DNA of 64,000 nt, from positions 62,001-126,000 of the forward strand of contig JAIUOW010000003.1 of assembly GCA_020161775.1 (NCBI GenBank). Direction: 5' to 3'. Positions 42,879 through 51,590 of the stretch are shown piece by piece. Source of the DNA: Pseudomonadota bacterium (GTDB lineage Bacteria; Pseudomonadota; Gammaproteobacteria; Burkholderiales; Burkholderiaceae_C). Positions within the stretch are counted from its first letter, which is position 1, and the number at the start of each line of letters is the position of its first letter. A model generated the notes under the pieces. The model had not been told where the DNA came from. It did not search any database and saw only the letters and a list, made by a program, of their open reading frames with translations. The position numbers and the translations under genes are program-made.

Positions 42879-43351
42879 GCTCCGCCGCTGCCGCCACCAC
42901 CATCCTGGAGCTGCTGGCCTACCGGCTGCAGCGCGCCAGCTTCTACACCACCAAGCACGCGCACATGGCGTTTGCCCGCGAGTTCGGCATCAGCGGCAGT
43001 GAATGGCGGCTGATCGGCACGATTTCGGTCATGGCGCCCATTTCGATGCTGCGCCTGGCCGAAGAGACCGACATCCAGCTGGCGCAGACCAGCCGCACGG
43101 TGGCGGCGCTCATGGAGCGCGGCCTGGTGCGCAGCGAAGGCGACCGGGCCGACAAGCGCAAGGTGATGCTGCTGCTCACGCCCGCGGGCAGGGCGCTGTA
43201 CCGCAAGGCCTTTGCCGAGGCCAGCCGCCGCAACCAGCGCATCCTGAGTGCCCTGAGCGAACAGGACTGCCTGGCGCTGTTTCGCATGCTGGACACCGTT
43301 GCCGCCGAAGGGCGCGTGATGCTGGACGAAGAGCGCCGCCGCAACGCTTGA
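42875..43351 (+). CDS. MarR-family transcriptional regulator
   Basis: A 158-residue MarR regulator with a winged helix (ISMLRLAEETDIQLAQTSRTVAALMERGLV, then the wing RSEGDRADKRKVMLLLTPAG) and flanking dimer helices. The frame is open from 42410, but the ATG at 42875 overlapping the ATPase stop gives the true N-terminus. It is the last gene of the importer operon and ends before a terminator. It is the likely binder of the two palindromes at 37393-37454, acting on both transcription units. Confidence 0.88.
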   Translation: MSSAAAATTILELLAYRLQRASFYTTKHAHMAFAREFGISGSEWRLIGTISVMAPISMLRLAEETDIQLAQTSRTVAALMERGLVRSEGDRADKRKVMLLLTPAGRALYRKAFAEASRRNQRILSALSEQDCLALFRMLDTVAAEGRVMLDEERRRNA

Positions 43352-43376
43352 GCGTGCCCCGCTAGAATCAAGCCCG

Positions 43377-43405
43377 AAAGGTCGCGCCCCGGCGGCCTTT
43401 TTGTT
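43377..43405 (+). terminator. Rho-independent terminator after the MarR gene
   Basis: AAAGGTCGC and GCGGCCTTT pair over 9 positions (one G-T wobble) around a 6-base loop, followed by a T-rich tail, 25 bases past the MarR stop. Confidence 0.8.
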
Positions 43406-43437
43406 TGTCTGTCTCCGGGGCCATGTAGAGGACCACC

Positions 43438-44511
43438 ATGTATAAAAACCTCGCAGCCGCGCTGGCGGCCGCCTGTTTTTCACTCCCTGTTTTTTCCCAA
43501 ACCACCGCCGGCCCGCTCAAGGCCGGCTTTGTCTATGTCACGCCCATTACCGAAGCGGGCTGGGTACGCCAGCATGAAGAAGGCCGCAAGGCCATGCAAG
43601 CCGCTCTGGGCCGCCAGGTCCAGACCACCGTCGTGGAAAACGTGGCCGAAGGCGCCGACGCCGAACGCGTGATCCGCGACCTGGCCCAGCAGGGTCACCA
43701 GCTCATCTTCACGCCCAGCTTTGGCTACATGGAGCCCACGCTCAAGGTGGCCCGGGACTTTCCCCACGTCAGGTTTGAATCCGTCACCGGCTACAAGACA
43801 GCGCCCAACGTGGCCACGTCCAACGCCCGCTATTACGAGGGCCGCTACCTGGCGGGCATTGCCGCCGGGCGCATGACGAAGACGAACGTGGCGGGCTATG
43901 TGGCGGGCTTTGCCATTCCCGAGGTGCTGCAGGGCATCAATGCCTTTGCCCTGGGGCTGCGCTCGGTGAACCCGAAGGCGCAGGTGAAGGTGGTGTGGCT
44001 CAACGCCTGGTTCGATCCGCCGCGCGAGCGCGACGCGGCGATGAGCCTGTTCAACCAGGATGTGGACGTGATTGCGTTCCACACCGGCTCCACGGCGGTG
44101 ATGGCTGCCGCGCAGGAGCGCGGAAAAATGGCCGTGGCCTACCACTCCGACATGCGCAAGGCCGGGCCCGATGCGCAGATCGTGGCGGTCACGCACCAGT
44201 GGGGCGCCTACTACACGCAGCGCACGCGCGCGGTGCTGGACGGCACCTGGAAGAGCGGCAACGTCTGGGGGGGCGTGAAGGAGGGCATGATCCGCGTCAG
44301 CGACTTCGGTCCCAAGGTGCCCAAAACGGTGCAGGACGAAGTGCTGGCGCGCCAGAAAGACATCGCGGCTGGCAAGCTGCACCCCTTCAGGGGGCCGATC
44401 GCCGACAACGAAGGCAAGACCGTGGTGCCCGCCGGCGCGGTCATGACAGATCCGCAGATACTGTCCATGAACTTTCTCGTATCCGGCGTGCAGGGCAAGG
44501 CGGCAAAATGA
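43438..44511 (+). CDS. BMP-family binding protein, second copy
   Basis: A 357-residue BMP protein with a signal peptide (MYKNLAAALAAACFSLPVFSQ) but no lipobox tether. It is a paralogue of the protein at 28878: both have GADAERVIRD or SADAERVIRD, FGYMEPTLKVA or FGYMEPMLKVA, RYYEGRYLAG and GGVKEGMI. It has no transporter genes of its own and is followed 51 bases later by guaD, so it is likely a guanine or guanosine-type receptor that may use the importer at 25287. This is inferred. Confidence 0.9.
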   Translation: MYKNLAAALAAACFSLPVFSQTTAGPLKAGFVYVTPITEAGWVRQHEEGRKAMQAALGRQVQTTVVENVAEGADAERVIRDLAQQGHQLIFTPSFGYMEPTLKVARDFPHVRFESVTGYKTAPNVATSNARYYEGRYLAGIAAGRMTKTNVAGYVAGFAIPEVLQGINAFALGLRSVNPKAQVKVVWLNAWFDPPRERDAAMSLFNQDVDVIAFHTGSTAVMAAAQERGKMAVAYHSDMRKAGPDAQIVAVTHQWGAYYTQRTRAVLDGTWKSGNVWGGVKEGMIRVSDFGPKVPKTVQDEVLARQKDIAAGKLHPFRGPIADNEGKTVVPAGAVMTDPQILSMNFLVSGVQGKAAK

Positions 44512-44526
44512 CGTGACCGTCAATCA

Positions 44527-44556
44527 CGTCATCCCGGGCCCGACCCGGGATCCATG
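44527..44556. repeat. Interspersed palindromic repeat between the BMP gene and guaD
   Basis: ATCCCGGG (44531-44538) and CCCGGGAT (44544-44551) are perfect arms with a 5-base loop, flanked by GTC and CCATG. The unit closely resembles the common proteobacterial GTCATCCCGGGC..GACCCGGGATCCATG interspersed repeat. It ends about 7 bases before the guaD start, unusually close. Confidence 0.75.
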
Positions 44557-44562
44557 TCCTGA

Positions 44563-45840
44563 ATGAAAGCCTTTCGATCCGCCATCCTGCGTTTTGCCGA
44601 CGACCGCTCGGCGGTGTATGAAGAAGACGGCCTGCTCGTCACGGGCCCCGATGCCACCGGGCGCGAGGTGGTCCGTGCTGTCGGCGCGTACAGCGCGTTG
44701 GCGGCCAACTATCCCGGCGTCACCGTCGAGGATTTGCGCGGCAAGCTCATCGCGCCGGGCTTCGTCGACCTGCACATCCACTTTCCGCAGACCGACGTGA
44801 TCGGCTCGCCGGCCGAGGGCCTGCTGCCCTGGCTGGAAAATTACACCTTCCCCCATGAATCGCGCTTTGCCGACGCGGCCTACGCGCAGGACGTGGCCAC
44901 CGTGTTCCTGGACGAACTGCAGCGCAACGGCGTCACCACGGCGCTGGCGTTCTGCACCTCGCACCCCTCATCCGTCGATGCCCTGATGGGCGCGGCCCGC
45001 CAGCGCGGGCTGCGCATGATCGCGGGCAAGGTGCTGCAGGACCGTCATTCGCCCGACGGCGTGCGCGATGACACCGAACAGTCGCTGGCAGACACCGAGG
45101 CGCTCATCAACCGGTGGCATGGCCACGGCCGCCTGGGCTATGCCATCACCCCGCGCTTTGCACCCAGCTGCACGCCAGCCCAGCTGCGCGGCGCGGGCGC
45201 GCTGGCCGCGAAGTACCCCGGCGTGTGGATCCAGTCGCATGTGGCCGAGAACAGGGACGAAATCCGCTGGGCACGCGAGCTGTTTCCAGATGCGCGCAGC
45301 TACCTGGCCGTGTATGACGATTTTGGCCTGATGCGCGAGCGCGCCATCTATGCGCACTGCATCCATTTTGACGATGAAGACCGCGCGCTGATGCGCGCCA
45401 CCGGCGCGGCGGCAGCCGTCAGCCCCACCAGCAACCTGTTCCTGGGCAGCGGCTTTTTTGACTACGAGGGGGCTGAACGCATCGGCTTCCGGTACGGCCT
45501 GGCCAGCGACGTGGGCGGCGGTACCAGCTTCAGCCCGTTTCACACCATGCTGGCGGCGTATTACGTGGGCCGCGAGGGGCAGACCAAGCCGGGCCTGAGC
45601 CTGAGCCCGCAGGCGCTGTGGTGGCAGCACACCGCGGGTGCGGCGCAGGCGCTGGGGCTGGACGGCGTGGTGGGCAACCTGCAGCCGGGCTGCGAGGCCG
45701 ACTTCGTGGTGCTCGACCCGAAGGCCACGCCGCTTCTGGCACGCAAGACAGTGCAGGCCGCAAACCTGGACGAACTGCTGTTCGCGCTGATCGTGCTGGG
45801 CGACGACCGGGTGATAGCGCGCACCCACATCGCTGGCTGA
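44563..45840 (+). CDS. guaD: Guanine deaminase
   Basis: A 425-residue amidohydrolase that converts guanine to xanthine. Zinc ligands are LHIHF (His71, His73), a later HVAEN and YAHCIHF, and ASDVGGG. The family segments FPQTDVIGSP and NYTFPHESRFAD are present. Length is normal. It feeds xanthine directly to XdhAB. A second start further in is unlikely because the N-terminal beta domain is complete. It follows the second BMP protein, consistent with guanine or guanosine uptake and use. Confidence 0.93.
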   Translation: MKAFRSAILRFADDRSAVYEEDGLLVTGPDATGREVVRAVGAYSALAANYPGVTVEDLRGKLIAPGFVDLHIHFPQTDVIGSPAEGLLPWLENYTFPHESRFADAAYAQDVATVFLDELQRNGVTTALAFCTSHPSSVDALMGAARQRGLRMIAGKVLQDRHSPDGVRDDTEQSLADTEALINRWHGHGRLGYAITPRFAPSCTPAQLRGAGALAAKYPGVWIQSHVAENRDEIRWARELFPDARSYLAVYDDFGLMRERAIYAHCIHFDDEDRALMRATGAAAAVSPTSNLFLGSGFFDYEGAERIGFRYGLASDVGGGTSFSPFHTMLAAYYVGREGQTKPGLSLSPQALWWQHTAGAAQALGLDGVVGNLQPGCEADFVVLDPKATPLLARKTVQAANLDELLFALIVLGDDRVIARTHIAG

Positions 45841-45872
45841 GCGCGCGTTCGCATATCGCCGGCCGAAGGCTG

Positions 45873-46157
45873 TCAACGGTTGAGTTTTTTCTCGCGGATG
45901 TAGCGTGCCAGCCCGCAGTAGCCGTCCTTGAACAGGATGTCGTTTTCGAGCTTGGCGGGCAGCAGCTTTTCCTTCAGGTCGGCGGCGGCCTGCGCGCCCT
46001 GGTTCTGTCGGATGAAGCCTATGGCCTGCTCGAACTTCGACACCTCGGCGCGGCAGGGGTCCTGTGCCTGGCGGCTGGGGTCCACCAGGGTCTGGGCGGG
46101 GGCTGCCGTACCCAGCAGGGCCAGCGTCCAGGGTAGTAAACAGGTGATCTTGGGCAT
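45873..46157 (-). CDS. Small exported protein of unknown function
   Basis: A 94-residue protein that I do not recognise, with a signal peptide (MPKITCLLPWTLALLGTAAPAQ). The mature part has two cysteines (DPCRAEV, GYCGLARY) and a helical middle. ATG 46157 gives the signal peptide; the longer frame from 46214 does not. It ends convergent with guaD (32-base gap). Confidence 0.6.
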   Translation of the reverse strand: MPKITCLLPWTLALLGTAAPAQTLVDPSRQAQDPCRAEVSKFEQAIGFIRQNQGAQAAADLKEKLLPAKLENDILFKDGYCGLARYIREKKLNR

Positions 46158-46253
46158 GGGTGAACTCCGGTCGTTCCGGCCTGCAAGCATGAAGCGTTCC
46201 CGTGGCAGCGGCATGACGCCGTGCGTATGCGGGTCATCCGTCGCGGCGTATGC

Positions 46254-46808
46254 TCAAACGTCGTCTTCGCTGGGCTTGTCGGTCGTCATGAAGTGGCCCA
46301 GGCGCTGCGACCAGTCGGACGCGCCGGCGTCCACGGCCTCCAGGGCCTCGCACACCACGCCGCTGGCGGTGAACATCTTGACCGCTGCGGCGTTGGCGCC
46401 AGCGTGGTGCGGCTTTTCACGCAGGAAGATCACGCGCCGTATGCCCGCCTGGATGACCGCCTGCGCGCAGCGCGGGCAGGGGAACTGGGTGGTGTAGATG
46501 GTGGCGTTGGTCAGCGGCAGCACCACGCAGTTGAGCATGGCGTTGATCTCGGCGTGCACCACGTAGCTGTGGCGCGAATGGAAAGGGTCGCTGTCGTCGT
46601 CCGACCAGTAGATCGGGTCATGGTCATCGCAGCCGCGCGGCAGGCCGTTGTAGCCCACGCCGATGATGCGGTTGTCGGGTGACACGATGCAGGCGCCGTT
46701 GCGCGTGCGATGGTCCTTGGAGCGCGCCGACGCCAGCAGCGCCACGCCCATGAACATCGAATGCCAGCCAATCAGGGCGCTTGGCTTGGCAACATCCTCG
46801 TGACTCAT
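46254..46808 (-). CDS. dCMP deaminase-family protein
   Basis: A 184-residue zinc deaminase. The HAEINAML segment (His85, Glu87) and PCPRC (Cys111, Cys114) form the active site. It resembles ComEB-type dCMP/deoxycytidylate deaminases, which make dUMP, rather than CDA. Alternative roles such as a riboflavin-type deaminase are less likely given the size and NGLPRGCDD loop. It is in tandem with, and downstream of, the ornithine-cyclodeaminase-family gene (50-base gap). Confidence 0.8.
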   Translation of the reverse strand: MSHEDVAKPSALIGWHSMFMGVALLASARSKDHRTRNGACIVSPDNRIIGVGYNGLPRGCDDHDPIYWSDDDSDPFHSRHSYVVHAEINAMLNCVVLPLTNATIYTTQFPCPRCAQAVIQAGIRRVIFLREKPHHAGANAAAVKMFTASGVVCEALEAVDAGASDWSQRLGHFMTTDKPSEDDV

Positions 46809-46858
46809 TGTGGTTCCTCGGTGGGCAGCGGGTGGCAGGGCAGCGTGGCAATGCTAGC

Positions 46859-47776
46859 TCAAAGCGTGCCGCTGGCCAGCCGCGCCGCCGCCAGGTCCCA
46901 GCCCGCCCAGCCGCAGCTCTTGAACAGCACCGGGCCCTGGACCGCGCTTGCCGTGCCGCGCACCACGTCGGCCAGCGATGCGAACGCCGCCACATCCAGC
47001 CCGGCCTGCAGCAGATCGCCGGCCTCGTGCTGGGCATCGGTGGTGTCCACCACCACCGTGCCCAGCTCGGCAAAGTGGCGGCACAGGCGCGGCGACAGCT
47101 CCACCATGCGGGGCGTGAACGCGCCCACCGCGCAGACAAAGGCATCTTCACGCGGCATGCCGCGCAGCACCACTTCGGCTGCGGGGGTGCAGGTCACCAC
47201 CAGCGGGCACTCCGCCAGCGCGGCGTTGGCGTCAGGTGCCACTTGGGCGTGCAGCCCCAGCGCCTGGGCATGGCGCACCAGTGCGGCGGCGCTGGCCGCG
47301 CTGCGCGACGCCACCTGCACCTCGCGCACGCCCAGCCCGGCGGCAAATGCCTCCAGGTGGGCCAGGCCCTGCACGCCCGCCCCCACCACCAGCAGCGGCC
47401 CGCGCGGGTTGGGCGCCAGCTTTTGCGCGGCCAGCAATGACACGGCGGCGGTGCGCCGCGCGGTGACGGTGGGGCCGTGCAGGATCAGCCGGCGTTCACC
47501 CGTGGCCACGTCAAACACCACCACGTCGCCCTGGATGGTGGCGCGGCCCGTACCGGCATTGGCAGGCGTGAAGGTGATGAGCTTGGTGATGGCCACGCGC
47601 GCGTCCAGCGCCGGCATCACAAACAGGCTGCCGCCGCCGGGCAGTGGCTGCACCAGGCGGGCAGGCACCTGCACGGACGGGTCGGCCAGCAGGTGCTGGA
47701 TTTCTGCGGCAAGCGCGTCCCAGGGCAGGGCGCTGGCGGTCTGCTGGCTGTCCAGCACGGCGGATCGGATGGTCAT
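46859..47776 (-). CDS. Ornithine cyclodeaminase / mu-crystallin family protein
   Basis: A 305-residue NAD(P)-dependent enzyme of the ornithine cyclodeaminase family. The Rossmann motif is LLVVGAGVQGLAHLEAFAAG, with RSAASAAALV after it and VVTCTPAAEVVL. Relatives reduce delta-1-pyrroline-2-carboxylate or delta-1-piperideine-2-carboxylate, or cyclise ornithine. The sequence does not decide which, but the imine reductases are common in beta-proteobacteria. ATG 47776 replaces the longer frame from 48022. Confidence 0.8.
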   Translation of the reverse strand: MTIRSAVLDSQQTASALPWDALAAEIQHLLADPSVQVPARLVQPLPGGGSLFVMPALDARVAITKLITFTPANAGTGRATIQGDVVVFDVATGERRLILHGPTVTARRTAAVSLLAAQKLAPNPRGPLLVVGAGVQGLAHLEAFAAGLGVREVQVASRSAASAAALVRHAQALGLHAQVAPDANAALAECPLVVTCTPAAEVVLRGMPREDAFVCAVGAFTPRMVELSPRLCRHFAELGTVVVDTTDAQHEAGDLLQAGLDVAAFASLADVVRGTASAVQGPVLFKSCGWAGWDLAAARLASGTL

Positions 47777-47878
47777 GGCTGTGTTGCGATTCTGTCCTAC
47801 ATCGCGACAGGCAAAGCACCGTATCGAACGGAAACCGGCGTTTTCTAGCATTCGTTGCAACACCACCGGAGTATCAAC

Positions 47879-48253
47879 ATGCTGTCTGACCTGCTCAACA
47901 AGATTGCCGATGCCCCCCGCGAAAACCTGTTCCTGGCCGCTGTGACCGTGGTGATCGGCGCGCTGCTGTCGGCCATGTACATCGTGTGTTCGGCGCAGGT
48001 ACAGTCGGCCCAGGCCCGCCACGCGTCAGCGCAGACCCAGCGCCAGGCGGTGATGGACTGCCTGGACAGCGACCCGCGTGCCAGCTACGCCGTCTGTGCC
48101 AGCCATGTGGCCCTGACGTTCCACACGCCGCAGCCCGCGGCACAGGTGCTGCGCGTGGCAGACGCCGCACCGTCCTGGCGTAGTGATGATCCGTCCCCAT
48201 CGCGCCGCAGCCAGGTCTCGGTCATGATGCCGGTGGCGTATCACAGCCGCTGA
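47879..48253 (+). CDS. Single-pass membrane protein of unknown function
   Basis: A 124-residue protein with one hydrophobic segment (NLFLAAVTVVIGALLSAMYIV) near residues 16-36 after a short cytoplasmic N-terminus, then an exposed polar region with two cysteines (MDCLDSD, VCASHV) and a basic tail. The ATG at 47879 is taken over the TTG at 47855. It is divergent from the cyclodeaminase gene. I do not recognise it. Confidence 0.55.
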   Translation: MLSDLLNKIADAPRENLFLAAVTVVIGALLSAMYIVCSAQVQSAQARHASAQTQRQAVMDCLDSDPRASYAVCASHVALTFHTPQPAAQVLRVADAAPSWRSDDPSPSRRSQVSVMMPVAYHSR

Positions 48254-48289
48254 TGCGCCACGCCGGGCGCGTCGGGAATAATCGGGGGC

Positions 48290-48841
48290 ATGACCCGGCC
48301 CGCTACCTCCCTGCCTTTACCCCTCCTGCTTTTGACGGCTGCGCTTTTGCAAGGCTGCAGCACCATGTCGGCCGATGAATGCCGCACCGCCAACTGGCGT
48401 GACGTGGGTTTGCGTGATGGTGTGGCGGGTCAGCCGCTGTCCCTGCTGAACCGGCGCACCAAAGCCTGTGCCGAAGCCGGCGTGACCGCCGACGCCGCGC
48501 TGTATCTGCAGGGCCGCAACCTGGGCCTGCCGCAGTACTGCCATCTGGACAACGCGGCCCGCCTGGGCCTGCAGGGCAAGCCCTACCACGGCGTGTGCGC
48601 CGCAGGCATCGATGGCGAGTTCCGAAGCCGCCACGCCATGGGCATGGAGGTCTATCGCGCGCGCGCCGATCTGCGCGGCATGGACCAGCGCCGCCGCACG
48701 CTGGAAGACCGCCGGGCTGACGCCAAGACCGATGAGGAGCGCCGCCGCTGGCGCGAAGAGCTGCGCGACCTGGACCATGCGGAACGCCGCGCACGCGACC
48801 GGGTGCGCGAAGCGGAGTGGAACCTGGACCGCCTGCGCTGA
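48290..48841 (+). CDS. DUF2799-family lipoprotein
   Basis: A 183-residue lipoprotein. The signal ends in the lipobox LLQGC with Cys23. The DUF2799 pattern follows: DECRTANWRDVGLRDG, AGVTADAALYLQGRNLGLPQYC and YHGVCAAG. The C-terminal half is a long highly charged helix (EDRRADAKTDEERRRWREEL) suited to a coiled coil. Family function is unknown. It precedes the convergent recJ gene by 16 bases. Confidence 0.8.
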   Translation: MTRPATSLPLPLLLLTAALLQGCSTMSADECRTANWRDVGLRDGVAGQPLSLLNRRTKACAEAGVTADAALYLQGRNLGLPQYCHLDNAARLGLQGKPYHGVCAAGIDGEFRSRHAMGMEVYRARADLRGMDQRRRTLEDRRADAKTDEERRRWREELRDLDHAERRARDRVREAEWNLDRLR

Positions 48842-48857
48842 GCCCAGCGCCGCCGCC

Positions 48858-50579
48858 TCAGAGTTCGGCGGCCTCCACCAGGAAGCGCACGCGCTTGACG
48901 CCCTGCCATTCGTCGGCGTCCAGCCGGAAGGCGAGCTTCACCCGCGCGGGCAGCGGCTCGGTGTGGCCGAACCAGATGCCGTCCACCGGCTGGCCCTGGT
49001 GGCGCAGCTTCAGCGCCAGGTGCTTTTCGCCCACCAGCCGCTGTGAAAGCACTTCCACCTCTTCACTGAACATGGGCGGTGCAAAGCCCTGGCCCCAGAC
49101 CTCGGCGTGCAGCGTGTCCACCAGGTCGGCGCGCCGGTATTCAGGCGCCAGCGGCCCGTCGGTGTCGATGCGGCGCATCAGCGTGGCGGCGTCCAGCCAT
49201 TCCTGGGCCACCTGCATGAAGGCTTCTTCAAACGTGGCCAGGTGTTCTTCGTCCAGCGTGCAGCCTGCGGCCATGGCGTGGCCGCCAAAGCGCGACAGCA
49301 CGCCGGGGTGGCGCTTGGCCACCAGGTCCAGCGCGTCGCGCAGATGGAAGCCGGGGATGGAGCGGCCAGAGCCCTTGAGCTCATGCTCCTTGCCCGGCGC
49401 CTGGCTGGCGGCAAACACGAAGGTGGGCCGGTGCAGCTTGTCTTTGAGGCGGCCGGCCACGATGCCCACCACGCCTTCGTGAAAGTCGGGGTCGAACACC
49501 ACGATGGCGGGCGGCGGCTGCTCCTGCCCGTCGGCGTCTTCGTCAAACAGCGATTCGGCAATCAGCATGGCCTGCTCGCGCATGCCGCCCTCGATCTCGC
49601 GGCGTTCGCGGTTGATGCCGTCCAGCCGCTGTGCCAGCTCGGCCGCGCGCGCCGGGTCGTCGCTCAGCAGGCATTCAATGCCCAGCGTCATGTCGTCCAG
49701 ACGGCCGGCGGCGTTGATGCGCGGGCCCAATGCAAAGCCGAAGTCAAATGTAGTGGCCACGCGTGCATCGCGCGCCGCCGCCTTGAACAGCGCCGCCACC
49801 CCCACGGGCATGGCGCCGGCACGGATGCGCCGCAGGCCCTGCGCCACCAGGCGGCGGTTGTTGACGTCCAGCTTGACGACGTCGGCGACGGTACCCAAGG
49901 CCACCAGGGGTAAAAGCGCATCCAGCCTGGGTTGTGCGGCCTGATCGAAGATCCCGCGCGCGCGCAACTCGGAGCGCAACGCCAGCAGCACATAGAACAT
50001 GACGCCCACGCCCGCCATGGACTTGCTGTCAAACGTGCAGCCCGGCTGGTTGGGGTTGACGATGACGCTGGCCGCGGGCAGCTGCGCGCCGGGCAGGTGG
50101 TGGTCGGTCACCAGCACCTGCAGGCCCAGGGCATTGGCCGTGGCCACGCCTTCCACGCTGGCGATGCCGTTGTCCACGGTGATCAGCACCTCGGCGCCAC
50201 TGTCTTTCACGCGCTGGGCAATGGGCGGTGTGAGGCCGTAGCCGTCCACCACGCGGTCGGGCACCAGGTAGCCCACGTGTTGCGCCCCCAGCAGGCGCAG
50301 GCCGCGCACGGCCACGGCGCAGGCGGTGGCGCCGTCGCAGTCGTAGTCAGCCACCACGCACATGCGTTTGCCGTCGCGGATCGCGTCGGCCAGCAGCACG
50401 GCGGCGTCCTGCGTGCCCTTCAGGGCGGTGGGGGGCAGCAGCCGGGCCAGGCCGTCGTCCAATTCGTCGCGGGTGGACACACCGCGCGCGGCATACAGGC
50501 GCGCCAGCAGCGGGTGGACGCCGGCCTGCTCCAGCGCCCAGGCCGCGCGGGGCGGCACATCTCTGGCAAAAATCTTCAT
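48858..50579 (-). CDS. recJ: Single-stranded-DNA-specific exonuclease RecJ
   Basis: A 573-residue RecJ, a 5'-3' ssDNA exonuclease of DNA repair and recombination. The DHH core motifs are DYDCDG (Asp78-80-82), VDNGI and TDHHLPG, with the DHHA1 domain at RFGGHAMAAGC. The OB-fold C-terminal domain is complete. The start overlaps the upstream gene stop by 4 bases (50576-50579). Size matches the family. Confidence 0.96.
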   Translation of the reverse strand: MKIFARDVPPRAAWALEQAGVHPLLARLYAARGVSTRDELDDGLARLLPPTALKGTQDAAVLLADAIRDGKRMCVVADYDCDGATACAVAVRGLRLLGAQHVGYLVPDRVVDGYGLTPPIAQRVKDSGAEVLITVDNGIASVEGVATANALGLQVLVTDHHLPGAQLPAASVIVNPNQPGCTFDSKSMAGVGVMFYVLLALRSELRARGIFDQAAQPRLDALLPLVALGTVADVVKLDVNNRRLVAQGLRRIRAGAMPVGVAALFKAAARDARVATTFDFGFALGPRINAAGRLDDMTLGIECLLSDDPARAAELAQRLDGINRERREIEGGMREQAMLIAESLFDEDADGQEQPPPAIVVFDPDFHEGVVGIVAGRLKDKLHRPTFVFAASQAPGKEHELKGSGRSIPGFHLRDALDLVAKRHPGVLSRFGGHAMAAGCTLDEEHLATFEEAFMQVAQEWLDAATLMRRIDTDGPLAPEYRRADLVDTLHAEVWGQGFAPPMFSEEVEVLSQRLVGEKHLALKLRHQGQPVDGIWFGHTEPLPARVKLAFRLDADEWQGVKRVRFLVEAAEL

Positions 50580-51538
50580 AGCGGGTCCAGCCAGGTGGAA
50601 AGGGGGGTGCGCGCCAGCCGGCTGGACAGCTGGCGAAACAGGCTCTTGGGCAGAGATTCAAAGGTCTGGGCGCTGCGTTCGCCGCACAGCGTCAGGCGCA
50701 CGCGGTGGCCCGCGTCCAGCTCGCCCAGCAGCCGGGCGCATTCGCCCGCGTCCAGCAGCCGCCAGGCGTCGGCCCAGGCGGCCCAGTCGGCACGCAGGGC
50801 AGCGTCGCGCAGGTAATGCGGCACGCGCAGGCCTGCGGGCAGGGCGCCCGTGCCTTGCGGCAGGGCGCCCGTGCCGCTGGCCCAGAACGAATTGACCGGC
50901 AACAGGCCGCCGCGTTCGCGCGCCTCGTTCACCGGGTGGGTGTACAGCAGCATCTGCATTTCAGACTGCAGGCGGCGCAGCGTGCGCGCCACGCCGCCGC
51001 GTGCCATCCAGGCATTCACGTCGCGGCCGATCACCCGGTCCAGCGAGGCCGTGGCCAGGCCGCGGAAGGCCTCGCCGCGCGCCAGCCACTGGGTGGGCGC
51101 GTCGTATTCCAGCGTGATGCCGTCCTGGGCAAAGTACGGCTGCATCGCGCCCAGCAGGGTGCGGGCGTCCTGCGCGTCCAGCTGCAGCGCCAGCGGGTGC
51201 AGCATGAGGATGTGGTCGCGCCCCATGCGCCAGTGGCAAGGGGTGATCCAGGCCCAGGCCTGGCCGCCCGCGCCATGCACGGTGTCCCGGCCCGATTCAC
51301 GAGCCTGCCAGGCCGCCCAGGGCAGGCCGCCGTCCGGCGCGTCCAGCCCGTAGGCGCGCGCCAGGGCACGCTCGTGGGGCGGGGTCAGCGTGTCGTCGGT
51401 GCCGGTGTCGGCCAGGGTGGCTGTCAGGCGCGCCAGCAGCTTTTCCAGGTGGGGCAACGCCAGGGTGCGCAGCGCCTCGCGGCAGCCGTCGGCACTGCAG
51501 GCGGCAAAGGGAATCAACAAGTGGGTGCTGTCCGACAT
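50576..51538 (-). CDS. Phosphoglycerate-mutase-like protein upstream of recJ
   Basis: A 320-residue protein with the N-terminal MSDSTHLLIPFAACSADGCREAL and the central PCHWRMGRDHILM segment. It resembles the conserved beta-proteobacterial family (COG4255) found next to recJ and loosely annotated as a cofactor-independent phosphoglycerate mutase. No metal-binding phosphomutase residues can be confirmed by eye, so the enzyme call is weak. The start at 51538 is preferred to 51592, which would enter the lolC promoter. An internal tandem repeat (GTGALP, twice) is present. Confidence 0.65.
   Translation of the reverse strand: MSDSTHLLIPFAACSADGCREALRTLALPHLEKLLARLTATLADTGTDDTLTPPHERALARAYGLDAPDGGLPWAAWQARESGRDTVHGAGGQAWAWITPCHWRMGRDHILMLHPLALQLDAQDARTLLGAMQPYFAQDGITLEYDAPTQWLARGEAFRGLATASLDRVIGRDVNAWMARGGVARTLRRLQSEMQMLLYTHPVNEARERGGLLPVNSFWASGTGALPQGTGALPAGLRVPHYLRDAALRADWAAWADAWRLLDAGECARLLGELDAGHRVRLTLCGERSAQTFESLPKSLFRQLSSRLARTPLSTWLDPL
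50838..50875. repeat. Short tandem duplication in the phosphoglycerate-mutase-like gene
   Basis: A 17-base unit (50838-50854) repeats exactly at 50859-50875 with a 21-base period, so frame is kept. It encodes GTGALPQ then GTGALPA and looks like a recent in-frame duplication. Confidence 0.75.
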
Positions 51539-51590
51539 GGACGCTATTGTCCGGGATGTAACAATCCGGCCAGTTGACGACAACGATTCC

